A stretch of DNA of 64,000 nt from assembly GCA_027922465.2 (NCBI GenBank), contig BQMF02000579.1, positions 1-64,000 of the forward strand. Direction: 5' to 3'. This DNA comes from Turritopsis dohrnii. Taxonomy: Eukaryota > Cnidaria > Hydrozoa > Anthoathecata > Oceaniidae. The position numbers and the translations under genes were made by a program. The notes beneath the pieces were generated by a model. The model worked only from the letters and a program-made list of their open reading frames with translations, was not told where the DNA came from and searched no databases. This document shows positions 1 through 11,600 of the stretch, in pieces. The first letter of the stretch is position 1. Each line of letters starts with the position of its first letter.

Positions 1-246
1 TGATCTACCTAAGTCCTCTTCTCAAAATTGACGTCCGTATTTACTTTTTCAGCTAAATCAATTAGAGACAAACGATGAACATAATGTGAATGACCAACTA
101 TTCATCTTAAATCTCATCACCACTTCAATTTCATAATTTCATTGCAGTTCCATTTCTATGTCAATTTTGCTTTAGTGGTTTAGTTTATTCTTTCATCATA
201 GAACTCTAAGCGCCCCCTCAAATATGATGCTGATATCAATGCTTTT

Positions 247-2064
247 TACGGTAGCAGCGAAAGCGAATACCGTATTAAAACACCCGTGGACTCCTACTCC
301 TCCTCCTCCTACTACTACTACTCCGGCCGAAATGGCAATTAGTCTGCGATTTAGAGTCTGCGAGACTCTACTAATAACGCAATGTAAGTTCTAATGAAGG
401 AACGCAGCCTTCGAATTTTGGAAGCTTTTCTATATCAAACATTTAAAAGTATAGATTGCGTTTTGTTTTAAAAGTACATAATCTGATATTTTGTAGCTTA
501 AGGTTACTGTAAAGGAAAAATGCACACCTTTGGTTTTTACACAATAACTCCCAAGTTTTAAACAATTATTATATAAAAGTATATATTTCTGAAAAGCTCT
601 GTTTTTCCTCTAAAAGATGGTCTAATTTGCAAAAAGGTAAATTAATCATTTTTTGGAAATTTGAGCTGAAAACAAAAAAGTTTGTAGTTGTGTTTGACAA
701 GTTCCTGTGACACAGATTTTTGAAATTTCTTTCTAAAGATTATTGCATCATGTTCTCAAAAGATCGAACTCAAAAACCGTGTCAGCGTTTTTTAAATAAT
801 TAAGTCTTTCAAAAGTTATGATGAAAGAAGTTTTAAGTAACATAATTATGCTAACTCCAAAGCTAAAGCAACGATTTATTTTTGATTGGCATAATTATTT
901 CAAAAACTGTGACACGGTTTTGTTCTACAGTCTGTTGTGATCACGTGGGTATAATTATTTTAGCAATTCGATAAATATTCGTGTCACAGGAACTCCTTAT
1001 TGGTAGAATTTTTACATAAATTTAATTTTGAGAAAACGCGGTTTTAAAAAATTACTACTCAGCTGGAAACTTTCAGCATGATAAACAAACATGCGGAATG
1101 GTGCTCTATTGTTATAAATTTTCTTTCTCAACAATCTAATGGCAATGACTAATTAGATCAACTCAATGGAAAAGAAAAAACATTTTTCGTTTTCTTTTTC
1201 TACTGGCAGTAAATGCGTTTTTTCGATAGCGTTGTCTGTTCATGGCGTAAAATTTTTAATAATAATATTTGATTTGTTTGTTCAATAAGAAACACGATGA
1301 TAAGCTTCTAACTACAAAGTTCATTCATTCTAATAATGCATACTGAAGGTGAGGATCAATGTTTACATGTTTTATTTAAAATCCTCCTGCAGAATTTTCT
1401 CTCAAAAACGGTTTTTCCTCGTATTTTGGGAAATAAAAACACTTTTGACAAAAAAGATTTATTGCATATGGAAAATTAAGCTCCGCTCTATAATAATATC
1501 AAAAAATCAGAAAATGTGATTTTTACCAATTTTTTCCTTTACAGTAACCTTAATCCATGAAAGAATGAATTCTTATCAAATAGGCCTACATAGAAATGGG
1601 ACTTTTAGTTCATTACGCTAACTGAAAATACATATATGTTGCTTTTCTTGTTAGTAAAGCTTATCAGTTCAAAATTTCTTATTACCTCATTTGTTAGCTA
1701 CTATACACTGTTTCTGTATTAAGACTTTCAAAGATCTAGTTTGAAAAGGCAGTTATTTGTTTGAATTCATTTTTGGATTGATGAAATTATAATTAAAAAC
1801 ATTATATTTTTTTTTCGAAACGCGTGCTTTTTTCTACACGTGGTCTTACAAAAAATTTTCTTATAAAAAAACATATACAGCTCACGCATGTATAATTCTT
1901 TTGTCTTTAATAAATTAATTTCTGGTGGTTTAGGATTAGACCCTTTTTACACTAACTAATAATTTTGAAATATGCCTGTTTCCACCAGTGAGATATAAAA
2001 AACACAAGCCTCAAAGAACTTTGTAGTAACTTTTCATAACTTTAAGTACAATTGCTGCTACCGT
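247..2064 (+). mobile_element. non-autonomous DNA element, GTAGCAGC-ended family, copy 1
   Basis: Begins TACGGTAGCAGCGAAAGCG and ends ..TTGCTGCTACCGT, giving short inverted ends (GGTAGCAGC/GCTGCTACC). A second copy at 35556-36327 matches it along most of its length, and a left-end fragment lies at 54579-54740. Just inside the left end is a TCCTACTCC/TACTAC simple-repeat tract followed by GGCCGAAATGGC. Copy 1 is about 1 kb longer because another element (502-1549) is inserted in it. No transposase-like reading frame is present, so it is probably mobilised in trans. No target duplication was resolved. Confidence 0.7.
502..1549. mobile_element. nested TTAA-flanked element with 19-bp inverted ends
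   Basis: Ends are GGTTACTGTAAAGGAAAAA and its reverse complement, each directly flanked by TTAA (498-501 and 1550-1553). It interrupts the host repeat at 247-2064; the related copy at 35556-36327 lacks it at the corresponding place. Inside is a second inverted pair around AAGTTCCTGTGACAC (about 700 and 980). A TTAA target duplication is the habit of piggyBac-type transposases. No coding sequence is seen, so this is a non-autonomous copy. Confidence 0.7.
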
Positions 2065-2214
2065 TTTGCGCCATCCTGGCTCTTGTTTATTCATTATTAT
2101 TGCTTAAGGACAAAAAATACGTTCAAATTATTTGTCTCAAAAAGTATTTCTGAAAACATTTTTAGATATTCGTTATTGAAAAAAAATATACCCCAAGTAA
2201 AAATAAATCAATAA

Positions 2215-2300
2215 GTATCCTCCTCGAATAAGCGCCCGCCCTAAAAGTCGAAAGAATAAATAGCGCCAGGGCCCTTAATCGAATCTTTACGGTAGTTACA
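2215..2300. repeat. fragment of the GCGCCC / TACCGTA repeat class
   Basis: Contains AATAAGCGCCCGCCC, AGCGCCAGGGCCC and, at its end, TTACGGTA. It resembles the arrays at 18870-19600, 20756-21287, 42802-42969 and 50531-50690 but has no paired end of its own. Confidence 0.4.
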
Positions 2301-2343
2301 AATATCCACTAGAATTCAGCTATTTTAAAGAAAGATATTTTAC

Positions 2344-5300
2344 CTGCATCACTTCTTCTATCACAAATGCAATGCAATAAGTGAATATAATCCATTCAAC
2401 TACTGATGGATTGGTGTGCTTCTTGTGAGTAAGAACATAAGTAAACAAAACCAAGAAAGCAAAATAGGAACTCTGAAAAATAGAAATTATAATAATCATA
2501 AGCCATGCACGTGCAGTTCTTTAAGTAAATCAAACTGTTGTATGACACATTCTTACATAGTTCAAAATGCATTTAATGACAGGAGCAGTATAAAAATACT
2601 TGGTTTTTTTCCAGACAGTCCCACAACTAAAAGTAAAAACAAATGTGAAGAATGAAAAACAAAATCAGAACAAAACTGGAAATTGAACAGGAAATTGAAT
2701 CTACTTTAAAAACGTGGACCAATACAAAAGAAAAAAATGTCAATCTGTGATGTGTCAATGCTGAAAAAATTGATATCAGATCAATTACAGAAAGATTCAC
2801 GTCACATCAACCATTAACATATACTTATGATGGCATGTGGATGGTTAATATAAGTAGAGTCTGTTAGACTTAATATATGGCTCCATAGATAGGTATTTTG
2901 AAAAACTTGCTTTTGAACACCCAAAGAGTTTTCCTCAGAAAATACAATTTTCCTTTGTTGTCATCAACTTGTCAACTCCTTCCAAAAAACAAATGAAGAA
3001 AAACTCTGATTTTCCTAATAAACTTCCTTACATTATTTTAAAATATCAGACACTATGTTGGAAAGTAGTGTTGTTTTAATCTTTTGAGAAAAACAGATCC
3101 ATGATTGCCTGTTAAAATAAGGAAATAAATTGTATTCACAAAAGCAGCAGTCAGGTTATATAAAAAACCAGTACCTGGACTCATCTTGCAAACTGTGATT
3201 TTTTATATATGTCTCGGTTTTCCCTTCAGATCTCTCCCTTTCATCTGTTTTATATCTTAACAACAAATACAGTGGTGGCAGCAAGCAAGGAACCATCTAA
3301 AAATAATTGACACGTAAAAAGAAACGAGAGAATAGAACGATTGCCTTTATGGTTAATTTTGTTTGTACAAAACCCTTCATACTTTTAATGCTCTCCATAA
3401 CCAATAGTTACTACCAGGTATAACAAGTTTACCAAACCACACATCATCTGACAATACGACTTGGCAACTATCAGCAGCCACAAATTCAATGTGATTAACA
3501 GAAGCTGCCAGATTGAGACATGTCTTACATGCAAACTTATGTAGTCTCTGGAGCAAAATACGACGAGTGAGCAATTCCTGTTTCTGGGAGCACTTTTGAA
3601 GCATCTTAAAAGCAAGGTCTCTAAAGTAACTAGATAGAAAAGAATTCATCTCTGACCAGTAATAAAACACATATAACAACAAAGGTATTTTATGTATGAT
3701 TTCAGCTTCAACATGATTACATTAGCAAATATAAAATCAACGGTAGGGCAAGCAGGAATAGTAACAACACATAAAAATCCTGTTTTACCTTTCACTAGAA
3801 TCCAGCAGCATTTTCACTTTCTTTACTTCAACAGGGGTATGTCTAACATAATACTCATTCATTCTCTTGAAAATTTTATATGCGAATAATATTTTGGCCA
3901 GTTTATATTTTCCATATCGTATAAAAAGAATAGTCATTTCTTTCATGTTGGCAAGTAAACAGTAATTTAAGAGAGTCAGCATTGGATTATTTCGGGTGTC
4001 GAACTCCTGTAAAAAAAAAGGTGAATTAAATAATTCAAGAACCAATGCTACACCAAATTATGTTCATTGGGACAAATATCAATGAGTAAATATGTTTGAA
4101 TACCATCAATGAGAGTGCTTGACAAGAAGGAGCATAATTATAGTTATTTAATATGTTATTTAACAAGACTTGAAAAATATCAATTCGGGCAAAAAGTTTT
4201 ATTATAAATAATACCACCAGAAGCTTCACTTTCGTAAAGAAAGAACACAGAGATGTTATGTTTGTAAGAAAGAAAATATAAAATCTCTCTGTTCTCTCTT
4301 CTGTTCTTTCTTGTAAGAAAGAAAGTAAGAAAGAAAACATAAATCTCTCTGTTCTTTCTTTCCAAAAATGAATCTTTTGGTGATACTATTTATGATTAAC
4401 AAGACTTAAAAAAAATCAACTAACATCAACATCTCCAAAATCTTTCAATAATGGATATAACTCTGTGTTGATATCATCGTCTGTAATGGTCTAAAATAAA
4501 AACATGAACGAAATCTCATAAAAAAAGCCCATCTCTTTGTAGCTTTGACTAAAAAGAAAGCTGAATGTTTAAAAACTGCATGCTAAGTGAGACTTGAAAA
4601 GAGAAAGAAAAACATTTTAATATATTTTATTTTCTAGGAAAAGTGTTGTTACATCAAATGTAGTAACTCCGTCAAATGTAGTAAATTTTCTACGACAAAT
4701 GTAGTAACTCCGTTAAATGTAGTAAAAATCTTACGACAAAGGTAGTAACTCCGTCAAATGTAGTAAACACCTTTAAGTTTGGAATGAGCCATAATTAGGA
4801 GTAACAAGTGTTTCAAATTAAAGAAAAGATCAAGGTTTGTTATCACAAATATGGTTTTGAATATTGTTGAATGCAATAGATTCAAACATTCTCAAAGAAT
4901 TATAAATAAAAGTGACTTTTCAGACTAAGGATGACGGCAAAAAATAGTAACTGTATTCCAAGAGCAATTTTAATACAACATTTTGTCATTTCTATTAAAT
5001 TAACTGATCATTTCATGAAGAAGAATTAATGAAGAAACAAGAACATACCTCCTTAGTGGTCATCAAATGTAATATATTACGTCCCAACTTACTTCGAGCT
5101 ATATGCAGACAATTTTATTAAAAACAAACTCTTCCTTGACAATATTGACTTGATTATAATTAACTTCATATTTACTAACATGTTTATACAGCTTTGCGAC
5201 TTCTCTTGCTACGGAATTCTTGAAATCATCTTACACTATAGAAAAAATTAAAAAAGTTGAAGAAAAAACGTATAACTCAGTTATACATTATTACTTGCTA

Positions 5301-5559
5301 TTCGAGGAACTTCACTTTTCTTGTCTCCATAATTGTGTAATATATTCCTTTAATACATTTTGTGAAAAGCTTTTTTTTATATATATTTATATATATATAT
5401 ATGCGAACACAATATAAGGATATGTTCCTGGTGAATAATTTAATGTATTCGAACACAAAAGTGGATTTCACCAAACAAGATAACGAAAAACAAAATCAAA
5501 GATTTTTAAATGTGTAATATTTCGGTGGGCAACATCGGCTCACCTTTATCAAACAAGCT
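2344..5559 (-). CDS. TRPM gene, MHR4 to S2 exon block
   Basis: Eight exons encode residues 466-771. NPMLTLLNYCLLANMKEM with AYKIFKRM corresponds to the TRPM segment before MHR4. YFRDLAFKMLQKCSQ, CKTCLNLAASVNHIEFVAA and DDVWFGKL match the conserved A-L-x-L-F-x-E-C / TCL-x-LA / WxG stretch. VPCLLPPLYLLLRYK is the pre-S1 helix; YFYTAPVIKCILNY and SSYFAFLVLFTYVL make up S1; VEWIIFTYCIAFVIEEVMQ is S2. Phases agree throughout (2472 enters in phase 0; 2344 ends at CAG|GTAAAA). The 16-bp exon 5544-5559 is called because it gives both the needed phase change and the reading SLFDKARSKLGRN; it sits next to a poly-T/TA tract. No convincing S3 exon was found between 2343 and the left edge, most of which is transposon. 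Confidence 0.82.
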
Positions 5560-5571
5560 CTTCATATACAA

Positions 5572-5606
<35 letters not shown>

Positions 5607-8600
5607 ATATATATATATATATATATGTGACGATTTCAGGGAAAATCATCACATAGATAATTTATCGCATATTATTATCGCACCAAAACAATAGATTTAA
5701 TGCACATTTATCGCACATTAAACGATAGATTCGTCAGTAATGATAAAAGATGCGATAATTTATCGCTTATTTTCTTTGCTTTAAGCGATATTTCTTGCGA
5801 TAAAATTCTATGTTTTTAATTTATACATTCGATTTAGATTTTACATAATTACCGTGAAGTAATTAATGCCCTTGTTGAAAAAACAAATACAACTTTGTGT
5901 TGGAATTCATTTTACCATAACGGCTATTAGTCATGATATACTTCCGAATATCATAATGTAATAATAAATTCTTTCATCTGCTACTCACCGTAATAACTTT
6001 TGTTTTACAGCTCGTTGAAAATTTAACTTTAGCAAAACTTTCTCTTGCCATTTTATATTCCTCTATTTACACACGGAAACGCATGCGCGACTTACCACGA
6101 GGCCGCCGGACTTGGAATTTCAAAGGATCGCAAAGGAAGACGAAGGTATCTTCTCAAAGATCTCCATATTATTTTTATGTAAACAGAATACACAGCATAA
6201 CAACAAGAAGATAATTATAAGTATGTTATTTTCTGTGGTGAACAATTAAGAAAGGAAAAGTTAACAATCATAATCAGCTTTGCTTCTTGTTTATGGAAGT
6301 TTCAAAAAAGTGCAAACAACACTCTGAAATACGTTTTTTTATATATATATAAGCATATAGACTTATAGGCATAGAAAGGCTAAAAGCTGAGCCTCATTTT
6401 TCAAAATAAAAGGTAGCAGCTGTATGCTATTTTCAAGAACTACGTAGTATGATGAGTAGCACTGAACCTAAATACATTTATATTTCATGACTGTGAAGTA
6501 ATACACTTCTTAACAGAACCTGTAAGGTGAGAAATAGGGAAAGCATTACTGAACTAACAGAATATCAAATTTCTGTAGTATATATCGCTAATAGTACTTA
6601 CGTTTTTATACAGATCACAAAAATGAAGAAATTATATAAATAAAATAAAAGGTAACCACCTACAGAAAAATGGTTGGAAGAAGAAAACAGGTATTCTGAT
6701 ATTCATATAAATACATGTATCTATTGGGACCCCTGGTTCAGTTTTACCCTGTAATTTCGTAGCCTGGTTTGCAGTTTTTCGTAAACAGCAAGCCATTGAC
6801 CCTCACTCATGTTGAATTTCATCATGGTTTGCTGCTTGACCCAGTTCACTTGTTGTGGATCAAGTTTCTTGCATCCCCGCACACCTTTCAATGATGAAGT
6901 TTTCAAAACATCTGATGAAAATATGCTTTTGACCAAATAAAATGCATAACTGGTCATATCTGTGGAAATTGAACTAGCAACATTTCCAATTGTTGCAAAC
7001 ATTGACATTGGATTAGGGAAAACTGATGTTGGCAAAGTCAAGGGAATAGATGGATTATTTATTGGGTTGGTAATTGGAAAGGTTGTTGGTGGTGGTGGCA
7101 GTGATGCTGGTACTGGGGATGACTGGCATGGTACTTCCTGGGACCCCATCATTGGCAAATCAATATCCAAATCGCCCAATGTTACCAGTTGCTTTTCATG
7201 ATGAAGTTCCTGTACGATAATATCATGTATTATATATTTTTATTATTATTATTACTGTAGCAACTAAAGCTACAATGAGTACAAACCTTTTCTATTTTTT
7301 CTTCCAGGTTATTTAAAACTACCAGCTGGCGAATTTCCTGATTATGAAGTACCTATAAAGTTTTTGTATTGTACTAATTTATCTACCATATCAATGTTTA
7401 GCATTTTTCTGAATTTAGCAGGTTGCCTTTGTAATAATGTTCATACACGTTTTTTTTTTAAGAAACACGAGTTTAAGAAACATGAGGCTCAAAATGGCAA
7501 AATCTTAAGAAACACGTAAGAAACATTACCAGGCTGAGATTAAGAAACACAACTGATTCATTTTTGAAGGAATGCTAATATAACAGGAAGTTACTCTTCC
7601 ATATCGAAAAAAAAAGAAAACAAATATATACAATGGTTAAAACTATATATACATAAATGGCTATATGTCTGTTCTTAGCTTAGTTATGTAATATACACCA
7701 TGTTTCTAGACGTTTTTTCTAACTAAAATTTAAGAAACATCTAAGAAACATTTTAGGCTCAAATCATGAAAATCTTAAGAAACATTGAGGCTGCCTGGGA
7801 AAACGTGTTTCTTAAAAAAAAACGTGTATTTTTTGTAATGTACTTTAATACTTATCTTGTCTAATTTATTTTGTAAAGTAGACAGAACTGAAGTAATTTG
7901 TCTAAGTTGTTTTTCAACATTAGACAGTCTGTCGGTATTTGGGGTAGGGCTCATCTGGGGAAGTGTTTGGGTCGCTTGGTTGCATTGTTTTTTCCGTTAT
8001 AGTCGCTTTGTGCATTAAAACTTTCGATTGAAGTTATTGGTTGATGCCGCTAAAAACAAAATGTTAAATAATTTTTCCGGCAATAACGGTTTGATGTTCG
8101 TTTATTCCGATGAAAAATCCTTACTTTGGATGAAATATCCTTTGCAAAGTTCACTGACGGAAGAATTGTGGAATTCTATAAAAGATTATTATGCTGATAT
8201 GTTAATACAAAAAGTTTTTTAAATCAACTTTATCAGTAATGTTATTTTTAAGCATTTTACCTCGATCTCAAAAAGCTCAAAGCTGTGACTTTTGTCCACA
8301 ATTTGAAGATCATCACCAGAACTCTAAAAAATGAAAGATTTAAGTAAGGTGTTCTACCATGAGTGAGCTTAAAATATTATACATACATACATACATACAT
8401 ACATACTTACATACATACATACATACATGGCACTGACCGTAGCATCAAATTTTCTTTTCTTAATTTGATTTTCTTTGCCTTCAGTATTCTAAATAAGTAA
8501 AGTATAGTGGAAAATTTTGCGGATACATAATTTCGCGAATTTTTAGTGAAAATCGCGAAATTTTATAACCGCAAAATTTTAAATCTTTATGGTATTATGT

Positions 8601-11600
8601 CATGTATATACCATGTATTAGAGTTGAGTTGATTATATTTTAGTTAATTGTTCGTTTTGAATAAGTTTCGTTAATTACCTTTATTGACTGCTCCTTTCCA
8701 AAATTCTCCGCTTCCCAATTGTCAAGCCAATGTGTATCATCTACAGAAATATTACTCTGATTATATGGGGGTATTATAAGCGGCGGGATATCATTTATAC
8801 GTGATCTAACTTACCACTTAACTTAAGCATTTTGCCTTTAAATACTCTTCCCTTCAGCGCCACTTCACAATCACCACCTTCTTTAATTTCGGTGGCATTC
8901 ACAACACTCGTTTTGAGAACCATCGTGGACTGGTCCTCTTCAAAGAAAATCAGGGCGTAATTTGGCGTCTTAGGTGCTAGACTTCGTGCAGAACGAGACA
9001 TCTTTTATCACTTCTTGAAGTCAAACTCGAAGATTTTGTTTTTCTAGCGAATTCTCGTTACTTAGTTGGCTCCGTAGGAGTGGTTTTCACGATGATTTGC
9101 GTCGCCGCCCTAACATTAAAAGTATTTTCCTCTAGCAACCTTACTTAAAAACCTTTCGGCATGCGTGAATATAAGCGAGAAACAATTGGTACAACTGTTT
9201 TAGCAGAAAATTTATTTTACACAGGCCCTGATAATGGTAGAATAAGGTGATGTATTATAGTTGATCGTAGAAACCAGTCTCGCAGTCCCGTGGGGGAAAC
9301 CATTCCTGTGACATTCGAATGCGATTCGATAATGATTACATTGACTACGAAATGACTGCCGCAGACGACGTAGAAATGACATCAGATTTATCCGACATCA
9401 GGAAATTCGTGAATAAGGGCTGTGGCTGTCAATACGGGCCAGGTGAAAGCCAGTGCATCAAATCCTTTACGGAGGAGGAAATTTTGGAGTGCCGGGAATC
9501 AATGATGGAGTTAACTAACGAGGAAAAAGATCTTTTCGTGTTATCGTTTTTCAAACTAAACACTATGCAACAGGTTAGAAATATAAAGCGTTTGTGCTTT
9601 TCTATGCACGGAAAACGCATATGTCGGAGAGTGTTTTTATTGCTTGTTACCATCGGCCAACAGAAATTTTATACGTTGTTGGATCATTACAACAAAAACG
9701 GATTAATCAGCAAGATCACACGGGAATAAAAACCGACTACCCTCGAATACACACACATTTGAAACATTTAAATACACGAAATCATTCATCGAGAACTATG
9801 CAGAAGAACATGCTGTCGTGTTGCCAGGACGCATTCCCGGCTATCGTGATCAGGCAATTTCACTGATACCGTCTTCCGACACAAAAAGAAACATCTGGGA
9901 ATTCTATAAAAAAAGTTGCGTGATGTCCAATCTTCCATTTCTTAGCTATCCAAGATTCACTGTGTTATGGAACGATTTGCTTCCATGGATAGTCGTAGCT
10001 AAGCCATTAACCGATGTTTGTGCCGTCTGTCAGAGTAACAACAATCTGATATTCAAGAGTTCCAACACAACAGACAACCAGAAGTCATCACTCTTGAAAC
10101 TTCAGCGGATCATATCGACACAGCTAAAAAGGAAATAGATTACTACAAAAATCAATGCTCAATGGCCCAAAACTTGTTTCACGAAACCACATCTCCTACA
10201 ATCATTTTCAAAAACACTTCCCATGTTCTCTAAAAAGGTCGCATCCACTACAGCTGGATTTTGCTCAACAAATCCACTATCCCCAAGATCCTTTCCAGCC
10301 CGGTCCTATCTATTTCAAAACCCCCGAAAATGTAATATATTTGAAATTTGCAACGACTCCTTCCACATACAAACAAATTACCTGATAGATGAATTGTGTA
10401 TACCGGGAAGGGAGCGAATGCAACTATCTCCTATGTTCACAACTATTTCGAGGACCATCGGTATGGGGTGAAACAGATGCAGACATCCATGCTGACAACT
10501 GCACAGGTATTTTTTTTTCACTGATTATCAGTACCTAAAAAAATTAATATCATTTATCATTTGTGCCTAAAAGCTTTCAATTGATATTGAGTGTGGAGAG
10601 TCATGAATGGATTGCATGAAACCATACAAAAAGTATAAGTAATTTTAATTTTATTCTAACCATAGGTCAAAATAAGAACAACTTTTTTTATTTGGTACTT
10701 GATGTGGAGAGTCATGACTGGTTTGCATGAAACCATCAGAGTATTCATTTATGCATGTGGGGCATACGAAGTGCAGCTGCGATCGCTGTTTCGGGACATT
10801 CAAAAAAAGAACGTCAATCTGCGCTTTGTGGACTTTGTACGACATTGGTAAGGCTTTGCGAAGACTCAGGAAAGTGCAATATCAGCAAATTTGTAGGAAC
10901 GCACGATGGAAAAGTATTGGTGCATGCATATGACTGGGCTGCAATGTTATCCACGTATTTTACGAAAATACCATCATTGTTGGAATATCATCATTTCCGT
11001 TTCAGTCGCCATGAACCAGGTATTGTCACATGCCTTACCAATCTTGACAGTGAGCCAGTAAAAGTCAACATTTTTAAGCCTAAAGTGAAATTCGCAAGGG
11101 AATTTCCAGATGAAATCATTCCGATTGGTTTCACAGATCAAAGAAAGAAATATCTGTACGAAGAAATCAGACCATTTGTTTGCCTGGAACTGAAGATGTG
11201 GTAGCCCCTCCTCCATGAAGTGACTTTAATCATGTTTCAATGTCAGAGGTTGATTAGGGATTCATCAATAATTTCATCACATTGACAAAAAGTTTTAGAA
11301 AGCATACCTTTATTCACTCAAACTACGCATAAATATAATTTTGACGCAAAAAACACGAAAAAATGCATGCACGTAAATTGCAATTTCAATCTTTGTCAAC
11401 TCATTTATAGTTAAAGAGAGGCATATTTCCATAATTGAATGGTAAAAATAACCCAAAAATCGTTATTTCCCTTGTGCATGAAATTTGAGTGAATTAAGGT
11501 ATATTTAGAGAAACTTTGTGGAGAAAATCATAACAAAAATGATCCAAAGATAGTTAGGAGACATAACATAGACATTTAACTTTTCACAAACCTAATCAAA

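Noticed and set aside
2860..3110. A TRPM exon starting after TTTTAACAG near 3107
   Set aside because: The phase fits, but the frame stops before a donor and the residues do not match S1; the exon 2557-2626 fits both phase and S1 sequence.
3692..3889. Plus-strand open frames overlapping TRPM exons (also 6962-7201, 9429-9653)
   Set aside because: Antisense shadows of the exons on the other strand; no motif of their own.
5120..5217. Minus-strand open stretch 5217-5120 as a further TRPM exon
   Set aside because: No usable acceptor (in-frame stop just before it) and it breaks the phase that the 16-bp exon satisfies.
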